A stretch of DNA of 64,000 bases, taken from the NCBI GenBank assembly GCA_963822435.1, contig CAWGHN010000004.1, forward strand, positions 930,001 through 994,000. The letters run 5' to 3'. The stretch is from JAUYQR01 sp963822435 (GTDB lineage: Bacteria > Pseudomonadota > Alphaproteobacteria > Rhodobacterales > Rhodobacteraceae). Position 1 is the stretch's first letter; the number at the start of each line of letters is the position of its first letter. The translations under genes were made by a program, and so were the position numbers. The notes beneath the pieces were generated by a model. That model made no database searches, had not been told where the DNA came from, and saw only the letters and a program-made list of their open reading frames with translations. Shown here one piece after another: positions 24,138-32,599 of the stretch.

Positions 24138-24368
24138 TCAGTCAGCCGCTTTTGGCGGCCAGGCCTTGATGCGATCCGCGCCTCGGGTTCCAGAGGAATG
24201 GTGCGAGCCCGGGCAGGCTTCCGGGCCGATCAGCGCTTTTGGTGCGGCATCGAAGAAGGTCATCAACCTGTCGTCCGCGAACTTCGCACGCTGGATCACC
24301 GCTCCGGCGGCATTCAGGGCGACGACGTCGAACACCTTCGTACCGATGTCGCTGCCGAAGGCCGTCGC
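24138..24368 (-). pseudogene. IS110-family transposase N-terminal fragment
   Basis: The minus strand reads AFGSDIGTKVFDVVALN, then RLMTFFDAAPKALIGPEACPGSHH, the pattern of an IS110-type DEDD transposase N-terminus (D-I-G-K start and an 'IGMEACGSAHH' block). It ends after about 75 residues, and the rest of the transposase is missing. It lies between the OrfA and OrfB remnants of the IS3 copy on the other strand. Confidence 0.7.
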
Positions 24369-24387
24369 CTGAGGGTGAGGCCACGGG

Positions 24388-24990
24388 ATGAGCCAACGGC
24401 GGGCGTGCCGGGGGATCGGCTATCGGCGGCTGCATGTTTTCCTGCGCCGCGAGGGCCATGCGGTGAACCACAAGCGCCTGTTCCGCATTTACCGCGAGAC
24501 GTGGCTGCACGCGCTCCGCCGTGGCGGGCGCAAGCGGGCCATCGGCGCGCGGACCCCGTGGCGGTGCCGGTCGAGGCGCGCGGCAAGCCCGGAACCGTCG
24601 TCAGCGATAACGGCACCGAGTTCACCTCGAACGCGATCCTGACCTTCGCCGACGACCGCAAGATCGACGGGCATTGCATCGCGCCCGGCAGGCCCACACA
24701 GAACGCCTTCATCGAGGGCGTCAACGGCCGCCTGCGAGACGGGCTTTTGGACAAGACGCTGGTCCCGTCCCTGCACCTTGCCCGCGCCACGCTCGCGGTC
24801 TCGCGCACGAAAAAACAACACCAAACGCCCCCACCCGCGTCTCGGCTGGCAGACGCCTGCCGCGTCCGCTCAGACCTTCACCCCGCAACGGGGCCGGCCG
24901 CTCCACAACCTGCAAGGCTCCGCGCCAGCCCCCGTTGCCCAACACGTGAAAACCGGCAAAACTCAAACCAGGTGCCTCGCCCACGCTGAA
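24388..24990 (+). pseudogene. IS3-family OrfB (DDE transposase) remnant
   Basis: GIGYRRLHVFLRREGHAVNHKRLFRIYRE in one frame is the OrfB start. After an internal deletion and frameshift near 24560, GKPGTVVSDNGTEFTSNAIL and PTQNAFIEGVNGRLRD give the second Asp and the Glu of the DDE triad. The region with the first Asp is missing. The last ~150 bp match the family C-terminus (RPHPRLGWQTPA) in a further frame. Inactive. Confidence 0.82.
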
Positions 24991-25186
24991 TAATGGTTGG
25001 GGGCAATGAAACACAGCCTCGCTGACCGAGCCTGGCCTGCCCTTCGAGTCCGGGATCGCCGGGCATGAGCTGACGCCCGTTGCAGCGATCAAGCGCATCG
25101 CACATTCCCTTGTCCTGTCTGCATTCAGTCCGACATTTGCCACGAATCTGGTGTCAATCAGGATCTGCAACCAGAATCAGGCGCGA

Positions 25187-26212
25187 ATGATGGACACTCT
25201 GCACAGCCTTGCCGCCAGCTACTACGCCCACGCGCAGTCCGTCTTCCTGCAAGCCTTCCACGCCGAAAGCCGCCTTTTCTACCTCTACCTCGTCACTTCA
25301 CTCCTCTTTGCATGGGTCATCTGGCACCGCGCCCGCGCCGCAAACCGCGAAACCGAACCCTTCCTGCGCTTCCTCTTCCCCACCCGCGTCTGGAGCAATC
25401 CCTCCGCCTGGCTCGACCTGCGCTACTTCTTCTTCCACCAGTTGCTCGGCAACTTCGCCATGCTCGGCGTCAGCCTCGCCGTGACCGTCTTCGTCTTTCA
25501 AGCCCTCACCGGCTTCGACGGGCTGCAAGATATCCACAACGCCACCGTCATCGACGGCTGGCAAGGTGCCGCCCTCGCCATCGGCTTCATGACCATCTCC
25601 TTCGTCGTCTCCGACTTCACCGCCTTCTTGCTGCACTACCTCCAGCACAAGATCCCGCTCCTGTGGCAGTTCCACAAGGTCCACCACAGCGCCGAAGTCA
25701 TGCACCCGCTGTCGAACTTCCGCGAACACCCGATCGACGAGCTGGCCTACCACACCGGCATCGGCGCCACCTACGGCGTCGTCGTGGCGCTGGCCGTGCT
25801 GACCATCGGCTACGTCCCCGACATCCCCCTGATCCTCGGCGTGCCGATCTTCGTCTTCCTCTTCAACGTCGCGGGCTACAGCCTGCGCCACTCGCACATC
25901 TGGCTGCGCTGGCCGGGCCGCTGGTCGATGGTCTTCCCCTCGCCCGCCCACCACCAGGTCCACCACTCCAGCCACCCCGACCATCTCGACAAGAACTTCG
26001 CCTTCTTCTTCCCGATCTGGGATGTGATCTTCGGCTGCTACATCATGCCCGACGACAACCGCGACGTGAAATACGGCGTCACCGAAAAAGACCGCGGCCA
26101 CGAGCTGAACTCCTGCGTCCGGCTCTACGCCCTGCCGTTCCGCGACGCCTGGCGCCTGCTCACCCGCAAACGCCCGAAAGCCCCCGCGCAAGACCCCGCC
26201 ACCCCCGGCTGA
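25187..26212 (+). CDS. Sterol desaturase / fatty acid hydroxylase superfamily protein
   Basis: 341 aa from the first of two adjacent ATGs at 25187. Several membrane helices and the three His boxes of the di-iron superfamily are present (HYLQH, HKVHH and HHQVHH, with further His at NFREHP and RHSH). Such integral membrane enzymes hydroxylate or desaturate lipids, carotenoids or sterols with O2. The substrate is not evident. It follows an insertion-sequence scar and precedes a nucleoside hydrolase by 56 bp. Confidence 0.88.
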   Translation: MMDTLHSLAASYYAHAQSVFLQAFHAESRLFYLYLVTSLLFAWVIWHRARAANRETEPFLRFLFPTRVWSNPSAWLDLRYFFFHQLLGNFAMLGVSLAVTVFVFQALTGFDGLQDIHNATVIDGWQGAALAIGFMTISFVVSDFTAFLLHYLQHKIPLLWQFHKVHHSAEVMHPLSNFREHPIDELAYHTGIGATYGVVVALAVLTIGYVPDIPLILGVPIFVFLFNVAGYSLRHSHIWLRWPGRWSMVFPSPAHHQVHHSSHPDHLDKNFAFFFPIWDVIFGCYIMPDDNRDVKYGVTEKDRGHELNSCVRLYALPFRDAWRLLTRKRPKAPAQDPATPG

Positions 26213-26268
26213 CCACTGGACATCCCCCCACCCATCGGCTTTCCTCGCCCCAAACGCAGGAGCCGCCC

Positions 26269-27210
26269 ATGTCCCACCCCCGCCGCATCATCATCGACAC
26301 CGACCCCGGCCAGGACGACGCCGTGGCCATCCTCCTCGCCCTCGCCTCGCCCGAAGACCTCCACGTCCTCGGCATCACCGCCGTCGCCGGCAACGTCCCC
26401 CTCCCCCTGACCGAGCGGAACGCCCGCATCATCGTCGACCTCGCCCGCGCCAACACCCCCGTCTACGCCGGCTGCGACGCCCCCCTCGCCCGCACACTCG
26501 TCACCGCCGAGCATGTCCACGGCCAGACCGGCCTCAACGGCACCCCGCTGCCCACCCCCGTCACCCCCCTCCAGCCCCAGCACGCCGTCGACTTCCTGAT
26601 CGACACCCTGCGGCGCGAGCCTGCGGGCACCGTCACCCTCTGCCCCCTCGGCCCCCTCACGAACATCGCCACCGCCTTCACCCGCGCCCCCGACATCATC
26701 CCCCGCGTGGCCGAGATCGTGCTGATGGGCGGCGGCTGTTTCGAGGGCGGCAACATCACCCCCGCGGCCGAGTTCAACATCTACGTCGATCCCGAAGCCG
26801 CGGACATCGTGTTCAAATCCGGCGCGCCCCTCGTCGTGATGCCGCTCGACGTCACCCACAAGGCCCTCACCTCGCGCGACTGGGTCGAAGGCATGCGCGC
26901 CCTCGGCACCCCCGTCGGCAACGCCGTCGCCGCCTGGACCGATTTCTTCGAACGCTTCGACACTGCCAAATACGGCTCCGAAGGCGCCCCCCTGCACGAC
27001 CCCTGCGTGATCGCCTACCTGTTGGAGCCCGCCCTCTTCCACGGCCGCCACATCAACGTGGAAATCGAGCTTGCCAGCCCCCTCACCCTCGGCATGACCG
27101 TCGCCGACTGGTGGCGCGTGACCGGCCGCGAGCCGAACGCGATGTTCATGGGCGGCGTGGACCGGGACGGGTTTTATCGGTTGCTGACGGAGCGGTTGGG
27201 GCGGTTTTGA
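26269..27210 (+). CDS. Nucleoside hydrolase (inosine/uridine-preferring family)
   Basis: 313 aa from the ATG at 26269 with AGGAG 7 nt before. The N-terminal DTDPGQDDAVAILLAL is the calcium-binding Asp cluster. The MGGGCFEGGNITPAAEFNIYVDPEAA block and a late HDPCVIAYLL add the remaining Ca and ribose ligands. It splits nucleosides into base and ribose, in the cytoplasm since no signal is visible. Base preference not assigned. Confidence 0.92.
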   Translation: MSHPRRIIIDTDPGQDDAVAILLALASPEDLHVLGITAVAGNVPLPLTERNARIIVDLARANTPVYAGCDAPLARTLVTAEHVHGQTGLNGTPLPTPVTPLQPQHAVDFLIDTLRREPAGTVTLCPLGPLTNIATAFTRAPDIIPRVAEIVLMGGGCFEGGNITPAAEFNIYVDPEAADIVFKSGAPLVVMPLDVTHKALTSRDWVEGMRALGTPVGNAVAAWTDFFERFDTAKYGSEGAPLHDPCVIAYLLEPALFHGRHINVEIELASPLTLGMTVADWWRVTGREPNAMFMGGVDRDGFYRLLTERLGRF

Positions 27211-27221
27211 GGGGGGAGCAG

Positions 27222-28586
27222 TTATGATATTCTGAAGTAGTTTAGCCAGTCCTCAGCAACGGCCGATGGTATCCTCTTTGGATTATGCGTCCCGCCGAAG
27301 TGACCAAATAGACCGCTGAGATCACTCCAGTTGTCACTCCCGTCTGAAACGCCATTTCTACAAATATACTTCCAACAGAAATAGCGAACCATAACCGGAT
27401 GCTTATAGTCCGGGTTGTACTCTCCATTCTCAAGCGTTCGACTAATTCTTTCCCGCGTTGCCCCAAAATAGTTCTCTAGTTCATGCTCTGAGATTGTGGC
27501 CGAGGCCAATTTATCGAACATTCCGGGCCGGATCACACGAGTGATTACCAATGTTGCCGTTGCAATCTGCCACGCAGCAAAGTTGTTCGAGTCCACCGCC
27601 TTGCTAGGCAAAAGAGAAACATAAGACAGTATCTTACCAACATCTCGCACGGAAATTGGCGTTGATGACCTAATCATGGAGAGCTGCTCGACAACCTCGT
27701 TAAGAAAATTCTTGGGAATCTCCATTTGCTGCCCAACGTGCATAGCGTACTTGAGAAAGGACGGTGTCCTTTCATGGTCGCCAATGTGATCTGGCAGGGA
27801 CATAGACAAGCTAATGAACTTTTGCAGATAGGTGGTTGCATCAATCTGTGCACCGTATCGTACCTTTACAGTATTTTCCAACGCTTCTACATTAGTCCCA
27901 AGAATGAAGTGGACATTCTTCACCGTGAAGAAATGCTTAACGACTTCCAGCACTTCGAGTGCATAATCAGGACGGCATCGATCAAGTTCATCAACAACGA
28001 TGACAAGTCGGGTATCAACTCCGTCTTGACCAGAAGTTGTCAATGCTTCAATCGCATTGCGAAACTCCTCCATCGCTGCTTGGCGCCCGCGTTCACGCTT
28101 CCAAAATTCATCCAGTGCTTGTTCTGCCTCATCTCCCAATGCTTTGAGGCCTTGGTCCCACAGTTCGTCAACTAGAGCGCTCCCACCTGCAGCGGCCAAA
28201 GCAAGGCCGACACGGGCGGTTGGCCGAATTAAGCCAAACGCGATTCTCTGAGCGGCTTTTAGCTTGGACTGACCTTGCTTCGGGATTCTGCTAGATATCG
28301 CGCCAAGTAGAGCAACAAGAGGGTCAGAACCATAGTCACTCTGAAAGGCATCAAAATAGACGGTTAGAGCAGCTCCACCATTTACCTTGCTGTGTGCGGC
28401 TACCCATCTCTTAAGAAAGTATGTCTTTCCAGACCCCCATCTTCCGTCAAGTGCAACCACTATTGGATCAGAGATCTCCTCAAGAAGTTTGGACAGGGCC
28501 TTGCTGGCTTTTTCTCGACCAAGCAAATCTTGCTCGAAAACGGTTTCGTAAATTTCAACATCATCATCTGGTGGCAGAAAGCGCAT
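27222..28586 (-). CDS. KAP-type P-loop NTPase, lone accessory gene
   Basis: 454 aa from the ATG at 28586. Walker A is GRWGSGKT at residues 48-55, Walker B LVIVVDELDRC at 194-204 (Asp199). The DELDRCRPDYALEVLEVVKHFF block is the KAP-family signature. A weakly hydrophobic stretch at ~113-140 between the two could be membrane-associated, as in some KAP proteins. The gene is visibly richer in A/T than its neighbours and uses AT-ending codons, a sign of transfer. KAP NTPases include phage-exclusion PifA and parts of some defence loci. No partner gene is adjacent here, so a defence role is a guess from family alone. Confidence 0.85.
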   Translation of the reverse strand: MRFLPPDDDVEIYETVFEQDLLGREKASKALSKLLEEISDPIVVALDGRWGSGKTYFLKRWVAAHSKVNGGAALTVYFDAFQSDYGSDPLVALLGAISSRIPKQGQSKLKAAQRIAFGLIRPTARVGLALAAAGGSALVDELWDQGLKALGDEAEQALDEFWKRERGRQAAMEEFRNAIEALTTSGQDGVDTRLVIVVDELDRCRPDYALEVLEVVKHFFTVKNVHFILGTNVEALENTVKVRYGAQIDATTYLQKFISLSMSLPDHIGDHERTPSFLKYAMHVGQQMEIPKNFLNEVVEQLSMIRSSTPISVRDVGKILSYVSLLPSKAVDSNNFAAWQIATATLVITRVIRPGMFDKLASATISEHELENYFGATRERISRTLENGEYNPDYKHPVMVRYFCWKYICRNGVSDGSDNWSDLSGLFGHFGGTHNPKRIPSAVAEDWLNYFRIS

Positions 28587-28830
28587 GGACTGGAATTACC
28601 TCACATCCTGCAATTCTCATGAATTTAACCTCTAGTATCCTTGGTAGCAAGGCCAACCATGACCGCGACAATTCTAAGAAAGCTTTTGTCCAGTGTAAGC
28701 TCGAAACCTTCAGACGGCCCTTGACAATCCTCTTAACAAACCCCTAACACCCAAGAATTCCCCAACAAAATCAACACCCTTTTTCATGTCCCACCGTGGG
28801 ACACGAACAGCGGAAGCCACTGCGGCCTCC
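28587..28830. other. AT-rich 5' region of the KAP gene
   Basis: 244 bp, clearly richer in A/T than the flanking chromosome up to about 28785, then back to GC-rich. It contains the KAP promoter region and the 17-bp palindrome; no reading frame is convincing. Confidence 0.5.
28787..28803. promoter_or_regulatory. 17-bp palindrome between phoR and the KAP gene
   Basis: TGTCCCACCGTGGGACA is a perfect odd-length inverted repeat (8-bp arms, one central base), 28 bp beyond the phoR stop and 200 bp before the KAP start. No U run follows on either strand, so it looks more like a DNA operator than an intrinsic terminator. A transcript hairpin cannot be excluded. Confidence 0.45.
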
Positions 28831-29847
28831 CTACCCCAGGGGCAGCACCACCGAAAACCGGCTCCCCTCGCCCACCACGCTCTCCACCCGCAGCCACCCC
28901 CGGTGCCGGCTCACGATATGCTTCACGATGGCCAGCCCCAGCCCCGTCCCCCCCTTCTCCCGGCTCCGGTGGCTATCGACCCGGTAGAACCTTTCCGTCA
29001 GCCGCGGCAGATGAACGGCCTCGATCCCCTCGCCCTCGTCCGCCACCTCCACCCTGACCGCCCGCCCCCGGATCGTGTCCTCGAACCCCACCGTCACCCG
29101 CACCTCCCCCGCGCCGCCATACTTCACCGCGTTCTCAATCAGGTTCGTGAACACCTGCGTCAGCTGGTCCCCGTCCCCCGCCAGCTCCACCGGCCCCGCC
29201 GCGCTCACCACCAGCCGCGCCCCCGACGCCTCCGCCAGCGGCGCCAGCGTATCGACCACCCCCGCGATGATCCCCACCAGCTCCACCCGCTCACGCGGTC
29301 GCACCCGCTCCTCCGCCTCGACCCGGCTCAGGTGCAAAAGGTCCTGCACCAGCCGGTTCATCCGCCCCGCCTCCTGCTCCATGATCCCCAGGAACCGCTC
29401 CCGCGCCACCGGGTCATCCTTCGCCGCAAACCGCAGCGTCTCGATGAACCCCATCAGGGCGGTCAGGGGGGTGCGCAGCTCATGGCTCACATTGGCCACG
29501 AAGTCGCGCCGCATCTGCCCCGCCCGCTCCTCCTCGCTGACGTCTCGGAACACGCAAAGCACCGTCTGATCGCCCAGCCCCGAGACGGTCACGAGGTAGG
29601 TCTCCTCCCGCGCCTCCCGCGACAGCACGCAGCGCACCTCCTGCACCACCCCGCCCGCCTGCACCTCTGCCACCGCCTTCAGCAGCGCCGGATTGCGGAT
29701 CGCCAACGCCAGATGCCGCCCGACCAGCCCCTCACCCAAAAGCCCCAACGCTGCCTCGTTTACCTGCAACAGCCGATCAAGCGGCCCGACGGCGATCGCG
29801 GGCAGCGGTATTCCGGCCAGCATGCGGACAATGAGGTCTGAATTCAC
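28831..29847 (-). CDS. phoR: PhoR-like phosphate-regulon sensor histidine kinase
   Basis: 338 aa from a GTG at 29847. A PAS-like domain spans ~10-105 with no membrane helix visible. The HisKA box is FVANVSHELRTPLTALMGF (~117-135), then N-box NLIENAVKYG, G1 DEGEGI and G2 GGTGLGLAIV. This is the soluble PhoR form common in alphaproteobacteria. phoB, phoU and pst genes normally follow, but downstream here is the AT-rich KAP gene. Assignment is by domain order; another orthodox kinase is possible. Confidence 0.75.
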   Translation of the reverse strand: MNSDLIVRMLAGIPLPAIAVGPLDRLLQVNEAALGLLGEGLVGRHLALAIRNPALLKAVAEVQAGGVVQEVRCVLSREAREETYLVTVSGLGDQTVLCVFRDVSEEERAGQMRRDFVANVSHELRTPLTALMGFIETLRFAAKDDPVARERFLGIMEQEAGRMNRLVQDLLHLSRVEAEERVRPRERVELVGIIAGVVDTLAPLAEASGARLVVSAAGPVELAGDGDQLTQVFTNLIENAVKYGGAGEVRVTVGFEDTIRGRAVRVEVADEGEGIEAVHLPRLTERFYRVDSHRSREKGGTGLGLAIVKHIVSRHRGWLRVESVVGEGSRFSVVLPLG

Positions 29848-30059
29848 AAGATTGTCTCACGCTTAAGTTCAAAGGCCTCGGAATCGATCCGGATGTGCCA
29901 TCCCTAGGCCACAATTTGGGGCAATTCGATATGGGTTAGTTGTGTTGTGAAGGTGCCCGGCTGTTCGACCGACGTCCCGTTGCGCGAGGTGGTGGTGATC
30001 TTCCCGTGTCATATTATCAGCAGTTTTCCTGGCATGCCTTCTGCAAGGGCATCTCGGTC

Positions 30060-30389
30060 ATGAACATCGAAGCAACCCGCATGACCATCGGTTTCGGTCC
30101 GGGCGCAGTGCCGTCGGTGCCGGCATACGCCGAAGGGGTGACCAGCGTCGCCTTTTCCGATTTGGTGCATGGCACAGTGGATTTTGCCAACTGTGCCCTC
30201 GTTATCACGCCGCTGTTCGGGCCGGGCTTCGACGCGATCGAACTGCTGGAGCAACTGGCAGAGACGCCGTTCTGCGGCAGCGTTCGGGTCGAGGCGCCAA
30301 AGTTGCCGAACAAGCGCCTTGTTTTGCGCGAGCTTCGCTCGGTCGCAGACCGCAGCGGTATAACCGTGGAATTGGTCGAACTGATCTGA
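30060..30389 (+). CDS. Hypothetical protein, 109 aa
   Basis: From the ATG at 30060 (AAGGG 10 nt upstream); the same frame is open from 29940. No signal or membrane segment. Sequence such as DFANCALVITPLFGPGFDAIELLEQLAETPFCGSV looks like an alternating beta/alpha fold and the C-terminus (GITVELVELI) like a final strand, reminiscent of receiver-like domains but without a phospho-Asp pattern. Not recognised. It is convergent with the carbonic anhydrase gene, 4 bp apart. Confidence 0.6.
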   Translation: MNIEATRMTIGFGPGAVPSVPAYAEGVTSVAFSDLVHGTVDFANCALVITPLFGPGFDAIELLEQLAETPFCGSVRVEAPKLPNKRLVLRELRSVADRSGITVELVELI

Positions 30390-30393
30390 CCGA

Positions 30394-30912
30394 TCAGCAG
30401 GCGGCCAAGCCGTGTCGGAACCGCCGCGCGTTGGCCTGATAGCCTAGGGCCGATTGCAAAAGCCGCGCCTGCGCGTCAGCGTCAAGCATCCGGATCACCT
30501 TTCCGGGCGCACCCATCACCAAGGCGCCATCGGGGATGACCTTTCCTTCAGTAACAAGCGCGCCAGCGCCAATCAGGCATCCTGCACCGATCCTTGCACC
30601 GTTCAAGACCGTGGCGCCCATCCCGATCAACGTCCCGTCACCAATCGTGCAGCCATGCAGCGTCGCCCGGTGGCCGATGGTGCAATCACGCCCGATGGTC
30701 AGCGGATAGCCCAAGTCGGTATGCAGCACGCAGGCTTCCTGCACGTTCGATCCCGGACCGACGCGAATGTCCTCGTTGTCACCGCGCAGGGTTGCACCGA
30801 ACCAGACCGAGCTTTCCGCCCCAAGCACCACCCGGCCGACAATGTTGGCATCGGGAGCGACCCACGCGGACAGACTGATGTCGGGCAGGATCCCCTGAAG
30901 GGCATAGATCAT
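30394..30912 (-). CDS. Gamma-class carbonic anhydrase-like hexapeptide-repeat protein
   Basis: 172 aa. Left-handed beta-helix repeats run through ~10-140, with RGDNEDIRVGPGSNVQEACVLHTD and IGHRATLHGC giving the Arg, Asp and metal His set typical of YrdA/PaaY-type gamma carbonic anhydrases. Its ATG overlaps the gmk stop by 4 bp. Activity on CO2 is likely but many relatives have no demonstrated role. Confidence 0.86.
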   Translation of the reverse strand: MIYALQGILPDISLSAWVAPDANIVGRVVLGAESSVWFGATLRGDNEDIRVGPGSNVQEACVLHTDLGYPLTIGRDCTIGHRATLHGCTIGDGTLIGMGATVLNGARIGAGCLIGAGALVTEGKVIPDGALVMGAPGKVIRMLDADAQARLLQSALGYQANARRFRHGLAAC

Positions 30913-31541
30913 CTTGCGACAAACTCCTCGTTCAAGCCGCGCACGAATTCCGCAAGCGCTGGCTGGCGGTCGCGCCGCAGACGCTGGCCCTGCACAATGG
31001 TCTTGAGGTCCTCGAACGTCGCATCAAGGTCGGTGTTCACAAGCACGAAATCATATTCGGCCCAATGGCTGATTTCATCGCGGCTTTTCGCCATCCGACC
31101 GGCGATCACCTCGTCGCTGTCCTGCCCGCGTCCGCGCAGCCGACGCTCCAGTTCCGCAATCGACGGCGGCAGGATGAAGATCGACACGACGTCATCGCGC
31201 ATCGACTGCTTGATCTGCTGACCGCCCTGCCAATCAATGTCAAACACCGTGTCACGGCCCGCCTTCATCGCCGCTTCGACCGGACCGCGGGGTGAACCGT
31301 AGAGGTTTCCGAACACCTCGGCGTGTTCCAGCATGTCGCCGGCGGCGACCATCGACTGAAAGTCATTGCGGCTGCGGAAGTAATACTCGCGCCCGTCGGT
31401 TTCCCCCGGACGCGGCGGCCTCGTGGTTGCCGACACGGAAAACCGCATCGTCGGATCCCACTCCATCAGCATCCGCGACAAAGTGGATTTGCCGGCACCC
31501 GAAGGCGACGACAGGATCAACAGAAGTCCGCGGCGGATCAT
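30909..31541 (-). CDS. gmk: Guanylate kinase
   Basis: 210 aa. P-loop SSPSGAGKST at 11-20; the GMP-binding region (SVSATTRPPRPGETDGREYYF) and the lid arginines (RLRGRGQDSDEVIAGRM) are present. It phosphorylates GMP to GDP. It lies 3 bp after yicC, the conserved yicC-gmk pair. Confidence 0.96.
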   Translation of the reverse strand: MIRRGLLLILSSPSGAGKSTLSRMLMEWDPTMRFSVSATTRPPRPGETDGREYYFRSRNDFQSMVAAGDMLEHAEVFGNLYGSPRGPVEAAMKAGRDTVFDIDWQGGQQIKQSMRDDVVSIFILPPSIAELERRLRGRGQDSDEVIAGRMAKSRDEISHWAEYDFVLVNTDLDATFEDLKTIVQGQRLRRDRQPALAEFVRGLNEEFVAR

Positions 31542-31544
31542 GAC

Positions 31545-32444
31545 CTATTCCACATTCTGCACCTGCTCGCGCATCTGATCTATGGTGGTCTTGAGGTCAA
31601 GCCCGATGCGGGTCAGCGCCAATGCCTGCGCCTTGGAACACAAGGTGTTCGCCTCGCGCATGAACTCCTGCATCAGGAAATCGAACTTGCGTCCCACCGG
31701 GCCGCGTTCCGCCAACAGTGCGCGTGCTGCGTCGACATGCGCTGTCAGGCGGTCCAACTCCTCCTGCACGTCGGTCTTGACGGCGATCAGGGCCAGTTCC
31801 TGCGCAAGGCGCGCTTCATCTACGCTGCCGACGGCTTCCAGAACCTTGGCAAGCGCGTCTTTCAGCGCCTCGGTCTGGCTGTCGCGCCGGGCCGCCGCCT
31901 CGACCGTCGCAAGGCGCGTCAAGTCGGCAATCCGGTCAAGCTGGGCGGCTATCACCTCTCCAAGGGCCGCCCCCTCGGCTTTTCGCATCACCGTCAGATC
32001 AGCAAGGATCGCCGGCAATCCTGCCAGGATCGCGTCACGCAGCTGGGCGGTATCCGGATCAGCCGCGCTGATATCCACGATGCCACGCATCGACAGGACA
32101 TCCGCCGCCGACGGTCGTGCCAGCATCACGCCTGCGGCCGTGGCTGTGGCTTCGATCCGCGCCAGGGCCGCCAGTGTTGCCGCAAGCGCCGCCTCGTTCA
32201 GCCGCAGGGAATCGGTCGCCTCGGTGGTCACATCACGGCTGACCTTCAGGGTCAGACTGATGCTGCCACGACTCATCGCCTTTTGCAGGTCGGCGCGCAG
32301 GGCCTGTTCCAGACCATCTATCCAGTCCGGCACCCGAAGCCGCAGGTCCAGTCCCTTGCCGTTCACCGAGCGCACGTCCCAGCTCCAGCTGTAGCCCACC
32401 CCAGCTCCGCGCCCTGCGGCGAACCCCGTCATCGAAGTGGTCAT
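31545..32444 (-). CDS. YicC-family endoribonuclease
   Basis: 299 aa from the ATG at 32444, chosen because MTTSMTGFAAGRG is the conserved family start. The C-terminal DUF1732 part (GRKFDFLMQEFMREANTLCSKAQ) is intact. YicC proteins are RNases implicated in small-RNA turnover in Escherichia coli. Coupled to gmk. Confidence 0.93.
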   Translation of the reverse strand: MTTSMTGFAAGRGAGVGYSWSWDVRSVNGKGLDLRLRVPDWIDGLEQALRADLQKAMSRGSISLTLKVSRDVTTEATDSLRLNEAALAATLAALARIEATATAAGVMLARPSAADVLSMRGIVDISAADPDTAQLRDAILAGLPAILADLTVMRKAEGAALGEVIAAQLDRIADLTRLATVEAAARRDSQTEALKDALAKVLEAVGSVDEARLAQELALIAVKTDVQEELDRLTAHVDAARALLAERGPVGRKFDFLMQEFMREANTLCSKAQALALTRIGLDLKTTIDQMREQVQNVE

Positions 32445-32599
32445 CCCAGCCCTTCCCGCCTCGAACGAAGCGATGTTTACCATTTGATTAGATTTTCGTC
32501 CGAATCCCTGCTGCCGGGTGTAACTTGGCGCGAAGTCCGACAGAAGACGCAAGCAGCGCCCTCCGGTTCGGGAAACACCGCTTGTCATCAGAGGTCAAG

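Larger units (their letters stand above)
23740..24995. mobile_element. Insertion-sequence graveyard: decayed IS3 copy interrupted by an IS110 piece
   Basis: OrfA and OrfB fragments of one IS3-family element lie in order on the plus strand, with a minus-strand IS110 fragment of ~230 bp between them. Clear terminal inverted repeats or target duplications are not visible. The outer limits given are approximate. Confidence 0.7.

Noticed and set aside
24142..24510. 122-codon minus-strand frame over the IS region
   Set aside because: Its translation has no domain; the neighbouring frame at 24138-24368 gives the IS110 transposase pattern instead.
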